Shown here in pieces: positions 50,162-59,108 of a DNA stretch of 64,000 nucleotides; position 1 is the first letter of the stretch; every line of letters begins with the position of its first letter. The notes under the pieces were generated by a model. That model worked only from the letters and a program-made list of their open reading frames with translations. It was not told the DNA's origin and did not search any database. The stretch covers positions 1,484,501 to 1,548,500 of the forward strand of contig NZ_CP039249.1 of the NCBI RefSeq assembly GCF_004795835.1, written 5' to 3'. This stretch comes from Sphingomonas sp. PAMC26645. Its GTDB lineage: Bacteria > Pseudomonadota > Alphaproteobacteria > Sphingomonadales > Sphingomonadaceae. The position numbers and the translations under genes were made by a program.

Positions 50162-52534
50162 CTAGGCGGCGGCCGATGCTTTCCAACGACCATTCGCAAG
50201 CGCGCGCGCTTGTTCGACGGGCATCGGGCGGCCGAAATAGAAACCCTGGACGTTGGTGCAACCGAACGCCTGCGCCATGCGGTGCTCGGCTTCGGTTTCG
50301 ACGCCCTCCGCCGTCGTGTCGATGTCGAGGCTACGGGCGAGCGCGATCACCGCGTGGACGATCGCAACCGCTTCGCGCGTCCCGGCGGCGGCATCACGGA
50401 CAAAGCTCCGGTCGATCTTGATCGACGAAAACCGCGTACGGCTGAGATACCCCAGCGACGAATGACCGACGCCGAAATCGTCGAGACTAAGCCGCACGCC
50501 CATGTCGAGCAGCCGCTCCAGGACCTTGGTCGCGCCCAGCGCCTCGGTCAGGAATACGTTCTCAGTGACCTCGAGTTCGAGGCGATCCGCGGACAGGCCG
50601 GTGTTCGCCAGCGCGGAGGTCACCGTCGTCACGAAATTGGGGTTCTGGAGCTGGTCGGCGGACACGTTGACCGCAACGCGGATGTCGGACGGCCATTTAG
50701 CGGCCTCCTCGCACGCCGTCCTCAGCGCCCACGCCCCGATCGGCGCGATCAGGCGCGCGTCCTCGGCAAGCGGGATGAACTTTTCGGGCGCAATGATACC
50801 GAAGCGTGGACTGGTCCAGCGCAGCAGCGCTTCGAACGCGACCAGCGTCTCGCCGCGAGCATCGACGACCGGCTGGTAGTCGAGGTGCATTTCGCCATTC
50901 TCGAGCGCGGTGCGAAGCGCCATTTCGAGGACACGCCGCTCCTCCGCCTTCACGTGCAGTTCCGGCTCGTAGGTGCGATACACCCCGCGGCCGGCGTCCT
51001 TGGCACGGTAGAGCGCGAGATCGGCGGAGCGGACGAGCATTTCCGCGGTGCGGCCGTCGCGCGGGCCGATCGCGATGCCGACGCTGGCGCCGATGTACAG
51101 CGTGTGCGCGTCGATCTCATAGGGGCGCGACAGCGTCTCGATGATCCGTCGCGCAAGGTCGTCGATCGCACCCGCATCGCTCGCGCCCCGCACGATGACC
51201 GCGAACTCGTCGCCGCCAAGCCGCCCGCATAGGCTGCCGTCCCCCATCAAGCCCTCGAGCCGTTCGGACACGCAGCCGAGCAGGCGATCGCCGATCGGAT
51301 GGCCGAGCGTATCGTTGACCGCCTTGAACCGATCGAGATCGAGCATCATGAACGCGTAGCGACCACCCCAGCTGTCGGCCTCGGCCATCGTCCTGACGAG
51401 CGTCTCGTTGATCATCAGCCGGTTGGGCAGCCCGGTCAGCACGTCGAACCGCGCCATCCGGTTGATCCGGTCTTCCGACGCGCGCAACTCGGTAATGTCC
51501 GACGTGACGCCGCGAAATCCGTAGAATTCGCCATCGTCTCCGAACCGGGGGGAGGCGGCGATTTCCCACCATCGTAGGTCACCGTTGATCGTCACCGGCA
51601 GGCGGACGTCGCGAAAGCTGTCGCGCCGGCGCAATTTCTCGGCAAGCGTACGGAGTTCGGGTGCGAACTCCCCACTGTCCCAGCTCGGGCCGGCCAGCAA
51701 TTGCAGCAACGGCATCCCGTCGACCTCACCGGGATCGAGCCCGCACGCGACCGCGAATCGCGACGACGCGCGAACGATCCGGCGCATCGCGTCGGTCTCC
51801 CACAGCCAGTCTGCGCCGGTATCCTCGAACTCGCGAAGGAGCAGGCTCACGGTCTCGTCGCGTTCGTTCAGCGCGATCTCGTTGGCGCGGATCAGGACGA
51901 GTGCGCGTGCACGGCTGATGCATCCCGCCATCAGCACCAGCGTGAAGCCGAGGATCCCGATCGCCGCCGATGTCGTACCGGCGATCAGCAGCTGGATGAC
52001 CATCGACGCGCCGAGATATCCAAGGAAGATCAGCGTCGCGAGCGTCAGCGGCGCCATCGCGAACGCCGCGGCCGTCATCAACAGGGTCAGCGTGATGCCA
52101 AGCCCGGCGGTCGTGCCCGAGGGAGCATGCGTACAGAACAGGATCGGTACGCACGACCAGCCAAGGCCAAGCGCCAGGCCCTCCCACCCGGTCTTGCGCA
52201 GGTCGTGGACGCTCGCCTGGCTTTCACCAGTGTGCGGGACGGCGAGACGCCGGAACGCGACCGCGACGGCGATCGCGACGAGCAACGCGGACCATGTCGT
52301 GACCTGCCAAGCAGGGACGGTCGCGCTGACCAGGAACCCGGTCGCCAGTATCGCCGCCAGATTGGTGGAGAGCAGGACCAGTGCCATCTTGCGCCCGGCG
52401 AACAACTGCGCGGCACGGATGCGGCTCCATTCGACATGGTCCGCCCCGCCACCGCGAAGCCCCATCAATCTAAAGAGATCGACGGTCACGCGGCGTGACG
52501 GAGAAGGCGGTGCAGAGCTCACGGCGTCGGTCAT
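50162..52534 (-). CDS. Membrane-bound PAS-GGDEF-EAL protein (c-di-GMP turnover)
   Basis: A 790-residue protein: an N-terminal membrane region (about residues 30-205, five to six helices), PAS (about 225-350), GGDEF (about 365-530) and EAL (about 545-785). The GGDEF motif is exact (RLGGDEF), and the EAL side has FEALLRW, NVSADQL, EVTENV, LDDFG, IKIDRSF and TAEGVE, so both halves have intact catalytic motifs. No RxxD I-site is found before GGDEF (sequence is MGDGSLCGRLGGDEF), so product inhibition may be absent. Convergent with the M28 peptidase gene. Confidence 0.93.
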   Translation of the reverse strand: MTDAVSSAPPSPSRRVTVDLFRLMGLRGGGADHVEWSRIRAAQLFAGRKMALVLLSTNLAAILATGFLVSATVPAWQVTTWSALLVAIAVAVAFRRLAVPHTGESQASVHDLRKTGWEGLALGLGWSCVPILFCTHAPSGTTAGLGITLTLLMTAAAFAMAPLTLATLIFLGYLGASMVIQLLIAGTTSAAIGILGFTLVLMAGCISRARALVLIRANEIALNERDETVSLLLREFEDTGADWLWETDAMRRIVRASSRFAVACGLDPGEVDGMPLLQLLAGPSWDSGEFAPELRTLAEKLRRRDSFRDVRLPVTINGDLRWWEIAASPRFGDDGEFYGFRGVTSDITELRASEDRINRMARFDVLTGLPNRLMINETLVRTMAEADSWGGRYAFMMLDLDRFKAVNDTLGHPIGDRLLGCVSERLEGLMGDGSLCGRLGGDEFAVIVRGASDAGAIDDLARRIIETLSRPYEIDAHTLYIGASVGIAIGPRDGRTAEMLVRSADLALYRAKDAGRGVYRTYEPELHVKAEERRVLEMALRTALENGEMHLDYQPVVDARGETLVAFEALLRWTSPRFGIIAPEKFIPLAEDARLIAPIGAWALRTACEEAAKWPSDIRVAVNVSADQLQNPNFVTTVTSALANTGLSADRLELEVTENVFLTEALGATKVLERLLDMGVRLSLDDFGVGHSSLGYLSRTRFSSIKIDRSFVRDAAAGTREAVAIVHAVIALARSLDIDTTAEGVETEAEHRMAQAFGCTNVQGFYFGRPMPVEQARALANGRWKASAAA

Positions 52535-52689
52535 AGGTCCGCTTGGTTATCAGATCGTTCTTATCGACCAGCGTGACTGTAATTTAGTTCGATCTGGATC
52601 AATCCACGCCGTCGTGACGTCCTTGCATAGTTTCATTCGCGTGTCAGCGGTGGCGGCGTGACCCGCCGCCCGTCTCAGGCAGGGCGGTC

Positions 52690-54453
52690 TCAGGCTGCGA
52701 TGTCGTACGGCTTGATGTCGCCGCTGAGATACAGGTTGCGCGCCTTGGCCCGGCTGAGCTTGCCCGACGAGGTGCGCGGCAGCGTGCGGGGCGGGATCAG
52801 TTCGATCAGGCAGTTCATGCCCGTCACCGACCGCACCCGCTCGCGGATCTCGTCGCGCAGGCGCAGGCGTTCGGCTTCGTCCGAGCTGCGACACTGGACC
52901 AGTACGGCAGGGGTCTCCTCGCCACCGGGCGTGGTGATCGCGAACGCAGCGATGTCGCCGGCCTTGAAGCCGGGGAGCTGTTCCACCGCCCATTCGATAT
53001 CCTGCGGCCAGTGGTTCTTGCCGTTGACGATGATCATGTCCTTGGCGCGGCCGACGATGTAGATGTAGCCGTCGGACATATAGCCCATGTCGCCGGTATC
53101 GAGCCAACCGTCGGCCATGCACGCCTCGGTCGCGGCGTCGTCGCGGAAATAGCCGACCATCACCGACTTGCCGCTGCACCAGACTTTCCCGATCGCACGC
53201 TCGGGGAGGGGGCTGCCGTCCTCTTCGCGGATCTCGATTCGCATGTCGCGCACCGGCTTGCCGCAGTTGACGATCGCCCGGTAGCGCTGGGGACGGTCAC
53301 CGCCGCGCGAGCCACCCGAAAGCTGCGTTTCCTCGACCAGTTCGACGCGGATGCCTTCGCCCGGCGGCATCAGCGAGACCGCGAGCGTCGCCTCGGCAAG
53401 GCCGTAGCTCGGCAGGAACGCGCTGGCCTTGAAGCCTGCATCGGCGAACGCGTCGACGAACGACTGCATCACGTCGGGACGGATCATGTCGGCGCCGTTG
53501 CCGGCGACTCGCCAGCGCGACAGGTCGAAGCGGTCGCTCGCCTTGGTCTGCGAGGACATGCGACGCGCGCAGATATCGTAGCCGAAGGTCGGCGAATAGC
53601 TGAGCGTGGTGCCTTCGTTGCGGCTGATGAGATCGAGCCAGGCGAGCGGACGGCGCGCGAAATCCTCGGTCTTGAGGTAATCGGTCGAGACCTGGTTCGC
53701 GATCGGCGACAGGAAGCAGCCGACCAGACCCATGTCGTGATACCAGGGCAGCCACGAGACGCAGCGATCAGTGTCGCAGACCTCCATGCCGTGGCTGTGC
53801 GCGGCGAGGTTGTTGAGCAGCGCGGCGTGCGTGATGACGACGCCGTGCGGGAAGCGCGTCGAGCCGCTCGAATATTGCAGGTACGCGATATCGTCCGGCT
53901 TTGCCTCGGGCAGCGTTGCGACGGGTGCCTCGCGCGTGGCGAATTCGGACCAGTCGATCCCGACGGTGCCCGACAGGCGCGCGGCCTCGCCCGCCATCTG
54001 CGCGAGTTCGGGCGGGAAGATCAGCATTTTCGGATCGCAGCTGGCGAGCTGGACGCGGAGCTGTTCGATGTACGAGTCGCGACCGCCGAACGAGGTCGGC
54101 AGCGGCAGCGGTACGGGCCATGCGCCGGCATAGACGACGCCGAAAAATAGTGCGGCGAACTCGGGGCCGGTCTCGGCGACGAGTGCGATACGGTCGGCAG
54201 GAGCGACACCGGCGGCGATCAGGCGATCTGCCATCGCACGCGCGTCGTCCCGGAGTTGCGAATAAGGATAAGGCTGCGACAGAGTGCCGCGAGCGTCGTG
54301 GAAGTTAAGCCCGCGGTTACCGCTGGCTGCGTAATCAAGCGCTTCGCCCAAGGTACCAAAATCGGCGAAACGGCGCGGCAGGGCGTCTTGGGTCGGCGTC
54401 GCAACGATTGACGCTACGGTCATGCCGTCCTTGTTAGCCGTGTCGGTCGTCAT
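52690..54453 (-). CDS. Fatty-acyl-AMP ligase (FAAL)-type adenylating enzyme
   Basis: A 587-residue ANL-superfamily enzyme. YLQYSSGSTRFPHGVVITH is the P-loop/A3 motif, WLPWYHDMGLVG is typical of FAALs, DTGDMGYMSDGYIYIVGRAKDMIIVNGKNHWPQDIE spans A7-A8 and TSSGKLSRAKA contains the A10 lysine. FAALs activate fatty acids as acyl-AMP for transfer to an acyl carrier protein in polyketide or lipid synthesis. No carrier protein or PKS is adjacent. Related enzymes occur in alphaproteobacterial sphingolipid synthesis, but no serine palmitoyltransferase is in the window. ATG at 54453 with AAGGA upstream. Confidence 0.87.
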   Translation of the reverse strand: MTTDTANKDGMTVASIVATPTQDALPRRFADFGTLGEALDYAASGNRGLNFHDARGTLSQPYPYSQLRDDARAMADRLIAAGVAPADRIALVAETGPEFAALFFGVVYAGAWPVPLPLPTSFGGRDSYIEQLRVQLASCDPKMLIFPPELAQMAGEAARLSGTVGIDWSEFATREAPVATLPEAKPDDIAYLQYSSGSTRFPHGVVITHAALLNNLAAHSHGMEVCDTDRCVSWLPWYHDMGLVGCFLSPIANQVSTDYLKTEDFARRPLAWLDLISRNEGTTLSYSPTFGYDICARRMSSQTKASDRFDLSRWRVAGNGADMIRPDVMQSFVDAFADAGFKASAFLPSYGLAEATLAVSLMPPGEGIRVELVEETQLSGGSRGGDRPQRYRAIVNCGKPVRDMRIEIREEDGSPLPERAIGKVWCSGKSVMVGYFRDDAATEACMADGWLDTGDMGYMSDGYIYIVGRAKDMIIVNGKNHWPQDIEWAVEQLPGFKAGDIAAFAITTPGGEETPAVLVQCRSSDEAERLRLRDEIRERVRSVTGMNCLIELIPPRTLPRTSSGKLSRAKARNLYLSGDIKPYDIAA

Positions 54454-54523
54454 CGCAGTTCCTTGGTTCGTCGCGGCGCTCGAACACACCACGCCTATCT
54501 TCAGTCTAGCCGTTCAACTTCGG

Positions 54524-54538
54524 GTGCCAGTGTGGCAC
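54524..54538. promoter_or_regulatory. GTGCCA-GTG-TGGCAC inverted repeat before recX
   Basis: A perfect 6-bp inverted repeat with three-base spacing in the 94-base spacer between the FAAL and recX genes, nine bases before the chosen recX start. It could be an operator or an mRNA hairpin affecting the GTG start. Confidence 0.35.
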
Positions 54539-54547
54539 AATGATGGC

Positions 54548-55246
54548 GTGACCGATGATAGCCACAGCGAAAGCAACGCGTTTCCCCCGTCGCTGGATGC
54601 CGGCGACCGGGAAAACGGCGCGTTCGACGATAGCAGCGGCACGAAGCGAAGCAGCGGCAAGAGCTGGGGCAAAGGCGGCGGTAAGGGCGGCGGCAGCAAG
54701 GAGCGTTCGCGCGAGCGTCCTGCGCCAAAACCGCTCGATGCTGCGGCGCTTGAACAGATGGCGCTGCGCTATGTCGAGCGGTTCGCGACCACGCGGGGCC
54801 GCCTGACCGATTACCTGATGCGGAAAATCCGCGAGCGGGGCTGGGACGGGGGCACCGGCGCGGCGCTGGCCGAGCCTGGTGAACTGGCGCAGCGGATGGC
54901 CGATCTCGGTTATGTCGACGACCGTGCCTTTGCCGAACATCGCGCTGCTGCGATGCAGCGACGCGGCCTCGGCGCTCGCCGAGTCGCCGGCGCGTTCCGC
55001 GAGGCCGGTATCGATGAAGGCGATGCGGAGTCCGTAGCGCCCGCAATCGCCGACCGCGCCGTCGAATCAGCTCTCGCCTTCGCACGGCGCAAGCGAATCG
55101 GCCCCTACGGCACCGGGGACGGCGACCGGAAACTTCACGAGAAACAGCTCGCGGCGATGCTGCGGGCGGGGCACCGGTTCGATCTTGCACGCAAAATTGT
55201 TGCTGCACCGCCGTCCGACAGCCCCGAATCGATGGATTTCGACTGA
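54548..55246 (+). CDS. recX: RecX-family regulatory protein
   Basis: A 232-residue protein whose C-terminal 150 residues show the RecX tandem three-helix repeats (ALRYVERFATTRGRLTDYLMRKIRERGW; DDRAFAEHRAAAMQRRGLGARRVAGAFREAG). The first 60 residues are a low-complexity linker of Ser, Gly and Lys. RecX limits RecA activity. The start is uncertain: GTG at 54548 (MTDDSHSESN) is preferred because the upstream open frame is hydrophobic and lies in the promoter region. No recA gene is adjacent. Confidence 0.8.
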   Translation: MTDDSHSESNAFPPSLDAGDRENGAFDDSSGTKRSSGKSWGKGGGKGGGSKERSRERPAPKPLDAAALEQMALRYVERFATTRGRLTDYLMRKIRERGWDGGTGAALAEPGELAQRMADLGYVDDRAFAEHRAAAMQRRGLGARRVAGAFREAGIDEGDAESVAPAIADRAVESALAFARRKRIGPYGTGDGDRKLHEKQLAAMLRAGHRFDLARKIVAAPPSDSPESMDFD

Positions 55247-55339
55247 GCATCGCAACGGATTCATTGCGACTGCGACGAACCGTGCTAGCAAGGCGTTCAG
55301 GGGTGTAACAATGCGTAACGACACGCAGCAGGTGCTGAC

Positions 55340-55927
55340 ATGCCGGTAGAGGTGGGGCCAGTGGAAGCGGAAACGACGACGCTCACGGGTGTCGGCGAGG
55401 GTGTCGGCGCGGCCGAAACGCGCGCGATCGGCGGCGTCATCAAATGGTTCGACGTCACGCGCGGGTTCGGCTTCGCGGTGGCGGACGACGAGACCGTCGG
55501 CGATATTCTCGTACACTTTTCCGTCCTGCAGGCGCACGGCCGCCGCAGCCTCCCCGAAGGCGCGCGCGTCGAGACGCTGTCGGTCCAGCGCGGCCGCGGG
55601 TTCCAGGCGCGCGAGATCCTCTCGATCGATCTGACCAACGCGGTCGAGGAGCAGGTCAGGGCGCCGGTTTCGCCCGATCGGATCGATCCGATCGCGATGA
55701 TCGACGCGGCGGGACCGTTCGAGGCAGCGTCGGTGAAATGGTTCAACCGGTTGAAGGGCTATGGCTTTCTGGTACGGGGTGCCGATGGCAGCGACATCTT
55801 CGTCCACATGGAAACGCTGCGTCGCGCCGGGATCGAGACGGTCGAACCCGACCAGCCGCTCCGCGCGCGCGTGGTCGAAGGGCGTAAGGGGCCGCTTGCC
55901 GTCGCGGTCGAAGAGGATTTGGGATGA
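55340..55927 (+). CDS. Double cold-shock domain protein
   Basis: A 195-residue protein with two cold-shock domains (about 28-95 and 130-195). RNP1-type motifs RGFGFAV and KGYGFLV and RNP2-type DILVHFS and DIFVHME are present in each. The N-terminal 27 residues and a linker of about 35 residues are unstructured in composition. Such two-domain Csp proteins of alphaproteobacteria bind single-stranded nucleic acids. It overlaps the DUF192 gene by four bases. Confidence 0.9.
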   Translation: MPVEVGPVEAETTTLTGVGEGVGAAETRAIGGVIKWFDVTRGFGFAVADDETVGDILVHFSVLQAHGRRSLPEGARVETLSVQRGRGFQAREILSIDLTNAVEEQVRAPVSPDRIDPIAMIDAAGPFEAASVKWFNRLKGYGFLVRGADGSDIFVHMETLRRAGIETVEPDQPLRARVVEGRKGPLAVAVEEDLG

Positions 55928-56424
55928 CATTCGTTGCGAAGGCCGTGTTGGCCGGGGTGCTGGCGCTGGGCGTCGGCGCCGGGGGTGTCGCGTACATGAA
56001 TAGCCGGGCGGACTCGGACGTGGCCGCGGTCGCTACGCTGCCGCTGACGATCAAGAGCGCGAACGGGACGCATGCGTTCAAGGTCGAGAGCGCGAAGACG
56101 GAGGCGGAACAGGCGCGGGGTCTGATGTTCCGCACCGACCTGAAGCCCGACGGCGGCATGCTGTTCTGGCCGTATCCCGCCAAGGGTGGCGAACCCGTGG
56201 CGGCGAACTTCTGGATGAAGAATACGCCGAGCTCACTGGATATCATCTACATCCGCGCGGACGGGACGATCGCGAGGATCGCCGAGAATGCGGTGCCGTT
56301 TTCGGAAGCGCCGATCCCGTCGGGCGAGCCGGTCGGCGCAGTGCTGGAACTGATGGGCGGCCGCGCTTCGGAACTGGGAATTGCCGAGGGTGATCTGGTG
56401 ACGTGGGACAAGGGCGCGAAGTAG
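55924..56424 (+). CDS. DUF192 family protein, membrane-anchored or exported
   Basis: A 166-residue protein with an N-terminal hydrophobic helix (about 5-25), then a DUF192 domain (about 40-160): EQARGLMFRTDLKPDGGMLFWP, FWMKNTPSSLDIIYI, and ELMGGRASELGIAEGD. It is coupled to the cold-shock gene by an ATGA overlap. DUF192 function is not well established. Confidence 0.9.
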   Translation: MTFVAKAVLAGVLALGVGAGGVAYMNSRADSDVAAVATLPLTIKSANGTHAFKVESAKTEAEQARGLMFRTDLKPDGGMLFWPYPAKGGEPVAANFWMKNTPSSLDIIYIRADGTIARIAENAVPFSEAPIPSGEPVGAVLELMGGRASELGIAEGDLVTWDKGAK

Positions 56425-56450
56425 GCGCGCGAACCGTTCGACCAATGCCA

Positions 56451-56553
56451 CCACCCCGGCGAAGGCCGGGGCCCAATTGGGAAGGTCGCTGTAATGTCGG
56501 ACAACGCTTCGTTAGCGACGTTCCCCAATTGGGCCCCGGCCTCCGCCGGGGTG
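56451..56553. repeat. Intergenic palindrome, family B copy 3
   Basis: CCACCCCGGCGAAGGCCGGG arms with CCCAATTGGG and the complement; interior contains AAGGTCGCTGTAATG and TTAGCGACGTTCC, the same type as copy 1. It lies in the 327-base spacer after the DUF192 gene. Confidence 0.9.
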
Positions 56554-56585
56554 GGATATCTGACTAGGCGACGCCTCCAGCCACG

Positions 56586-56640
56586 TGTTTCCCCGCGAAG
56601 GCGGAGACCCAGTCTGGGCTCCCGCCTTCGCGGGAGAACA
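56586..56640. repeat. Intergenic palindrome, family A copy 3
   Basis: TGTTTCCCCGCGAAGGCGGA...CCCGCCTTCGCGGGAGAACA with CCCAGTCTGGG core. A B element lies 33 bases before it, as at the first pair (468-661). Confidence 0.9.
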
Positions 56641-56751
56641 AGGAGGGCGGGGCGACGTCTTAACTGTGGACCTTTACGATCCTCCCCCGTGGCGACGCCT
56701 TCCCCCATCATCAAGGTTGAAGCCCGCCCCCACTCGCGGTAAGCGCCAACC

Positions 56752-57144
56752 ATGGGCTTTCTCGCATCGACTTTCACGTGGTGGAACGGCGCCACCCTCG
56801 GCACCAAATTCGGCTTGCGTAGCATGGCGAAGAAGGGCGAGGACGCGCTCGGCAACGTCTATTACGAAGGCGGCAAGGACACCGCCGGCAACCCGCGCCG
56901 CTGGGTTATCTACCAGGGCGCGACCGACGCGAGCCGCGTGCCGCCGGCGTGGTTTAGCTGGCTGCATCACCAGGTCGACGACGTGCCCGATCGCGCATTG
57001 CCGCCGATCCGTGCGTGGCAGAAGCCCGCCGTGCCGAACATGACCGGTACCGCGCTCGCCTATCGCCCTGCCGGTGCGCTTGAAAAGGGTGGCCACCGTG
57101 CCGCCGCGACGGGCGATTACGAAGCCTGGACGCCCGAAGGGTGA
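56752..57144 (+). CDS. NADH-ubiquinone oxidoreductase subunit, NDUFA12 family
   Basis: A 130-residue complex I accessory subunit homologue. MGFLASTFTWWNGATLGTK and GNVYYEGGKD, RRWVIYQGATDASRVPPAWFSWLHHQVDD match the B17.2/NDUFA12 family. The family is common in alphaproteobacteria and supports assembly or stability of complex I. The DUF2155 gene follows after two bases. Confidence 0.93.
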   Translation: MGFLASTFTWWNGATLGTKFGLRSMAKKGEDALGNVYYEGGKDTAGNPRRWVIYQGATDASRVPPAWFSWLHHQVDDVPDRALPPIRAWQKPAVPNMTGTALAYRPAGALEKGGHRAAATGDYEAWTPEG

Positions 57145-57146
57145 TC

Positions 57147-57797
57147 ATGCGCTGGCTCGCCGCGGCCGTGTTGGTCGTGGCGTTGGCGGTCGGCGGCTGG
57201 TTCGGATACGGCGCGCTCACCACGCCCGCGACGAAGGTAGCCGCGGTCCAGCAGGACCTGCCGGGCGCTGACGAGCAGGGCAATTCCTCGATAGAGACGA
57301 TCGACACCGGTGCCGCGGCGATCGCCAATGGCGGCACGCCGATGGCGCAGCGCGTCGCGGTGCTCGGGCTGCTCAACAAGCGTAACGGCGAAACCCGCGA
57401 AGTAACGCTCAAGCCCGGTCAGGCGACGCGGATGGGCGACGTCGTGCTGCGGCTGCGCGCGTGCGAGCAGACCGCGCCTTGGGAGCAGGAGCAACTGACC
57501 GGCGCGTTCGTCCAGGTGCTGGTGCGCGGCGTAGACACGCATTGGCGGCGGACGTTCTCGGGCTGGCTGTACAAGGAGCGCCCCGCGCTGAACGCGGTCC
57601 AGCATCCGGTCTACGACGTCTGGACCAAGAGCTGCGCGATGACCTTCCCGGAGACTGGCCCCGATACCGCGCCGCCCGCCGAAGCCTTGCCGGCCAAGCG
57701 ATCGAGCGCGCGGAAATCGCCGGCTGCCGACGATACTCCGCCGCCGGAGGATGGCTTGAGCGCTCCCTCGAGTGCCGCGCCCAGCAACGCGACATAG
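57147..57797 (+). CDS. DUF2155 domain protein, exported
   Basis: A 216-residue protein with an N-terminal TM/signal helix (about 1-20) and a DUF2155 domain (about 75-165): VAVLGLLNKRNGETREVTLKPGQ, VVLRLRACEQTAPWEQEQLTGAF, GWLYKERPALNAVQHPVYDVWTKSC. The last 50 residues are Pro/Ala/Ser-rich and their DNA overlaps the antiparallel aat gene by 187 bases. A GTG at 57141 overlapping the NDUFA12 stop is possible; ATG at 57147 is preferred for spacing from GAAGGG. Function unknown. Confidence 0.9.
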   Translation: MRWLAAAVLVVALAVGGWFGYGALTTPATKVAAVQQDLPGADEQGNSSIETIDTGAAAIANGGTPMAQRVAVLGLLNKRNGETREVTLKPGQATRMGDVVLRLRACEQTAPWEQEQLTGAFVQVLVRGVDTHWRRTFSGWLYKERPALNAVQHPVYDVWTKSCAMTFPETGPDTAPPAEALPAKRSSARKSPAADDTPPPEDGLSAPSSAAPSNAT

Positions 57798-58342
57798 TCC
57801 TTGCGGTCGATCTCGATCGCGCCGAGCGAGGCGAGATGCGAGGTCTGGAACTGGCAGTCGAGCAGCGTGAACCCGCCCGTTCTCAGCCGCGCGACGAGGT
57901 GCGCGAGCGCGACCTTCGAGGCGTCGGTGGCACGACTGACCATGCTTTCGCCGAAGAACGCGCGCCCGAGTGACAGGCCGTAGAGCCCCCCAACCAGCTT
58001 GCCGCCGTCCCAGCATTCGACCGAGTGCGCGAACCCCATCGCGTGGAGCGTCTGGAAGACTCGTTCGATGCCGTCGTTGATCCACGTCTCGGGGCGGCCC
58101 TCTACGCTTTCGGCGCACAGTTGGACGACACGCTCGAACGCCGTGTCTACCGTGACCTGAAACCGGTCCGCGGCGATCGTCTTCCTCAGCGAGCGCGAGA
58201 GCTGGAACCCGTCGAGTGGCAGGACAGCGCGGCGGCGCGGCTCTACCCAGTACACGCTGGCGGCGTCGCGGCTGTCCGCCATTGGGAACACGCCGACCGA
58301 ATAGGCGCCGAGCACGAGTTGAGGGTCTAAAACGTCGCTCAT
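57611..58342 (-). CDS. aat: Leucyl/phenylalanyl-tRNA-protein transferase
   Basis: A 243-residue L/F transferase that adds Leu or Phe to N-terminal Lys/Arg for the N-end rule. LVLGAYSVGVFPMADSR is the N-terminal signature, and FAHSVECWDGGKLVGGLYGLSLGRAFFGESMVS with LLDCQFQTSHLASLGA forms the conserved core. Residues after about 195 are a Gly/Ser/Ala-rich tail, longer than the usual end, encoded in the overlap with the DUF2155 gene. The ATG overlaps the stop of the ParA-like gene (ATGA), so it is coupled. Confidence 0.93.
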   Translation of the reverse strand: MSDVLDPQLVLGAYSVGVFPMADSRDAASVYWVEPRRRAVLPLDGFQLSRSLRKTIAADRFQVTVDTAFERVVQLCAESVEGRPETWINDGIERVFQTLHAMGFAHSVECWDGGKLVGGLYGLSLGRAFFGESMVSRATDASKVALAHLVARLRTGGFTLLDCQFQTSHLASLGAIEIDRKDYVALLGAALEGALKPSSGGGVSSAAGDFRALDRLAGKASAGGAVSGPVSGKVIAQLLVQTS

Positions 58343-59061
58343 GCGGTGAGCCGGTGTTCGATCCGGCGCCAGAGGTCCGCAAACGCCTGCGCCGCGGCGG
58401 ACTTCGGTGCGAACACGCCGACCGGCGAGCGCTTGGCCGCCATCGACTCGATGTTGCTCGCCATCGGGATCACCGGCCAGTCGGGGTGGCGGGCCAGCGC
58501 CTCGGCATGCAGTGCCCGTCGCTTGTCGACCATCACGTGGACCGGGAGCAGCGGCGTGCGGCCGCCCAGATGCTGGACCACCGCGTCGTAGGCGCGGGTC
58601 GACAGCGGCGAGGGGATGACGGGAATTACGATAAGATCGGCCGCGCGCATTACCTGGTCCGCGGTCTCGGTCAGTCCCGGCGGACAATCGAGGATCACGC
58701 GGTCATAGGCGGCAAGTTCGGACAGGAGCTTGGCGAGCCGCTTTTTCTTGTCCATCTCGTGGAACAGCTGGTCGAGCCCGCGCAGCGACGCGTCGGCGGC
58801 GATCAGGTCGAGATGCGGGTAGGCGGTCGGCCGCGCCTGCTTGGCGACCGCGACATCCTTCGAGAACATCGCCTGCGCCTGATCGACTTTACCCCCGGCT
58901 CCATGGGGTCCGCCGAGCACCCACGTGGACGCCGCCTGCGGATCCAGATCCCAGAGCAGCGTGCGGCGCGCCGACAATGTCGCGGCGCACCACGCCAGGT
59001 TCACCGAAAGCGTCGTCTTCCCGACGCCACCCTTGAGGCTGTAGATCGCAACGGTTGCCAT
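58339..59061 (-). CDS. ParA/MipZ-like ATPase
   Basis: A 240-residue ATPase of the ParA family. KGGVGKTTLSVNLAW is the deviant Walker A motif (residues 10-17), DLDPQAAST the switch I region and VILDCPPGLTE the Walker B/switch region. There is no ParB gene or HTH in the window, and the length suits orphan ParA proteins used for chromosome-linked cargo or cell positioning. It overlaps aat by four bases. Partner and cargo cannot be named. Confidence 0.88.
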   Translation of the reverse strand: MATVAIYSLKGGVGKTTLSVNLAWCAATLSARRTLLWDLDPQAASTWVLGGPHGAGGKVDQAQAMFSKDVAVAKQARPTAYPHLDLIAADASLRGLDQLFHEMDKKKRLAKLLSELAAYDRVILDCPPGLTETADQVMRAADLIVIPVIPSPLSTRAYDAVVQHLGGRTPLLPVHVMVDKRRALHAEALARHPDWPVIPMASNIESMAAKRSPVGVFAPKSAAAQAFADLWRRIEHRLTA

Positions 59062-59108
59062 CAGACTAGCGTGCCGGTCCGCGGCGGTGAGGGCAAGAGT
59101 GTGCGGCG

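Noticed and set aside
54533..54548. Sigma-54-like TGGCAC-N4-TGGC before recX
   Set aside because: Only GG and GC spacing fits; TTGC is not matched and it is part of the inverted repeat, so chance is likely.
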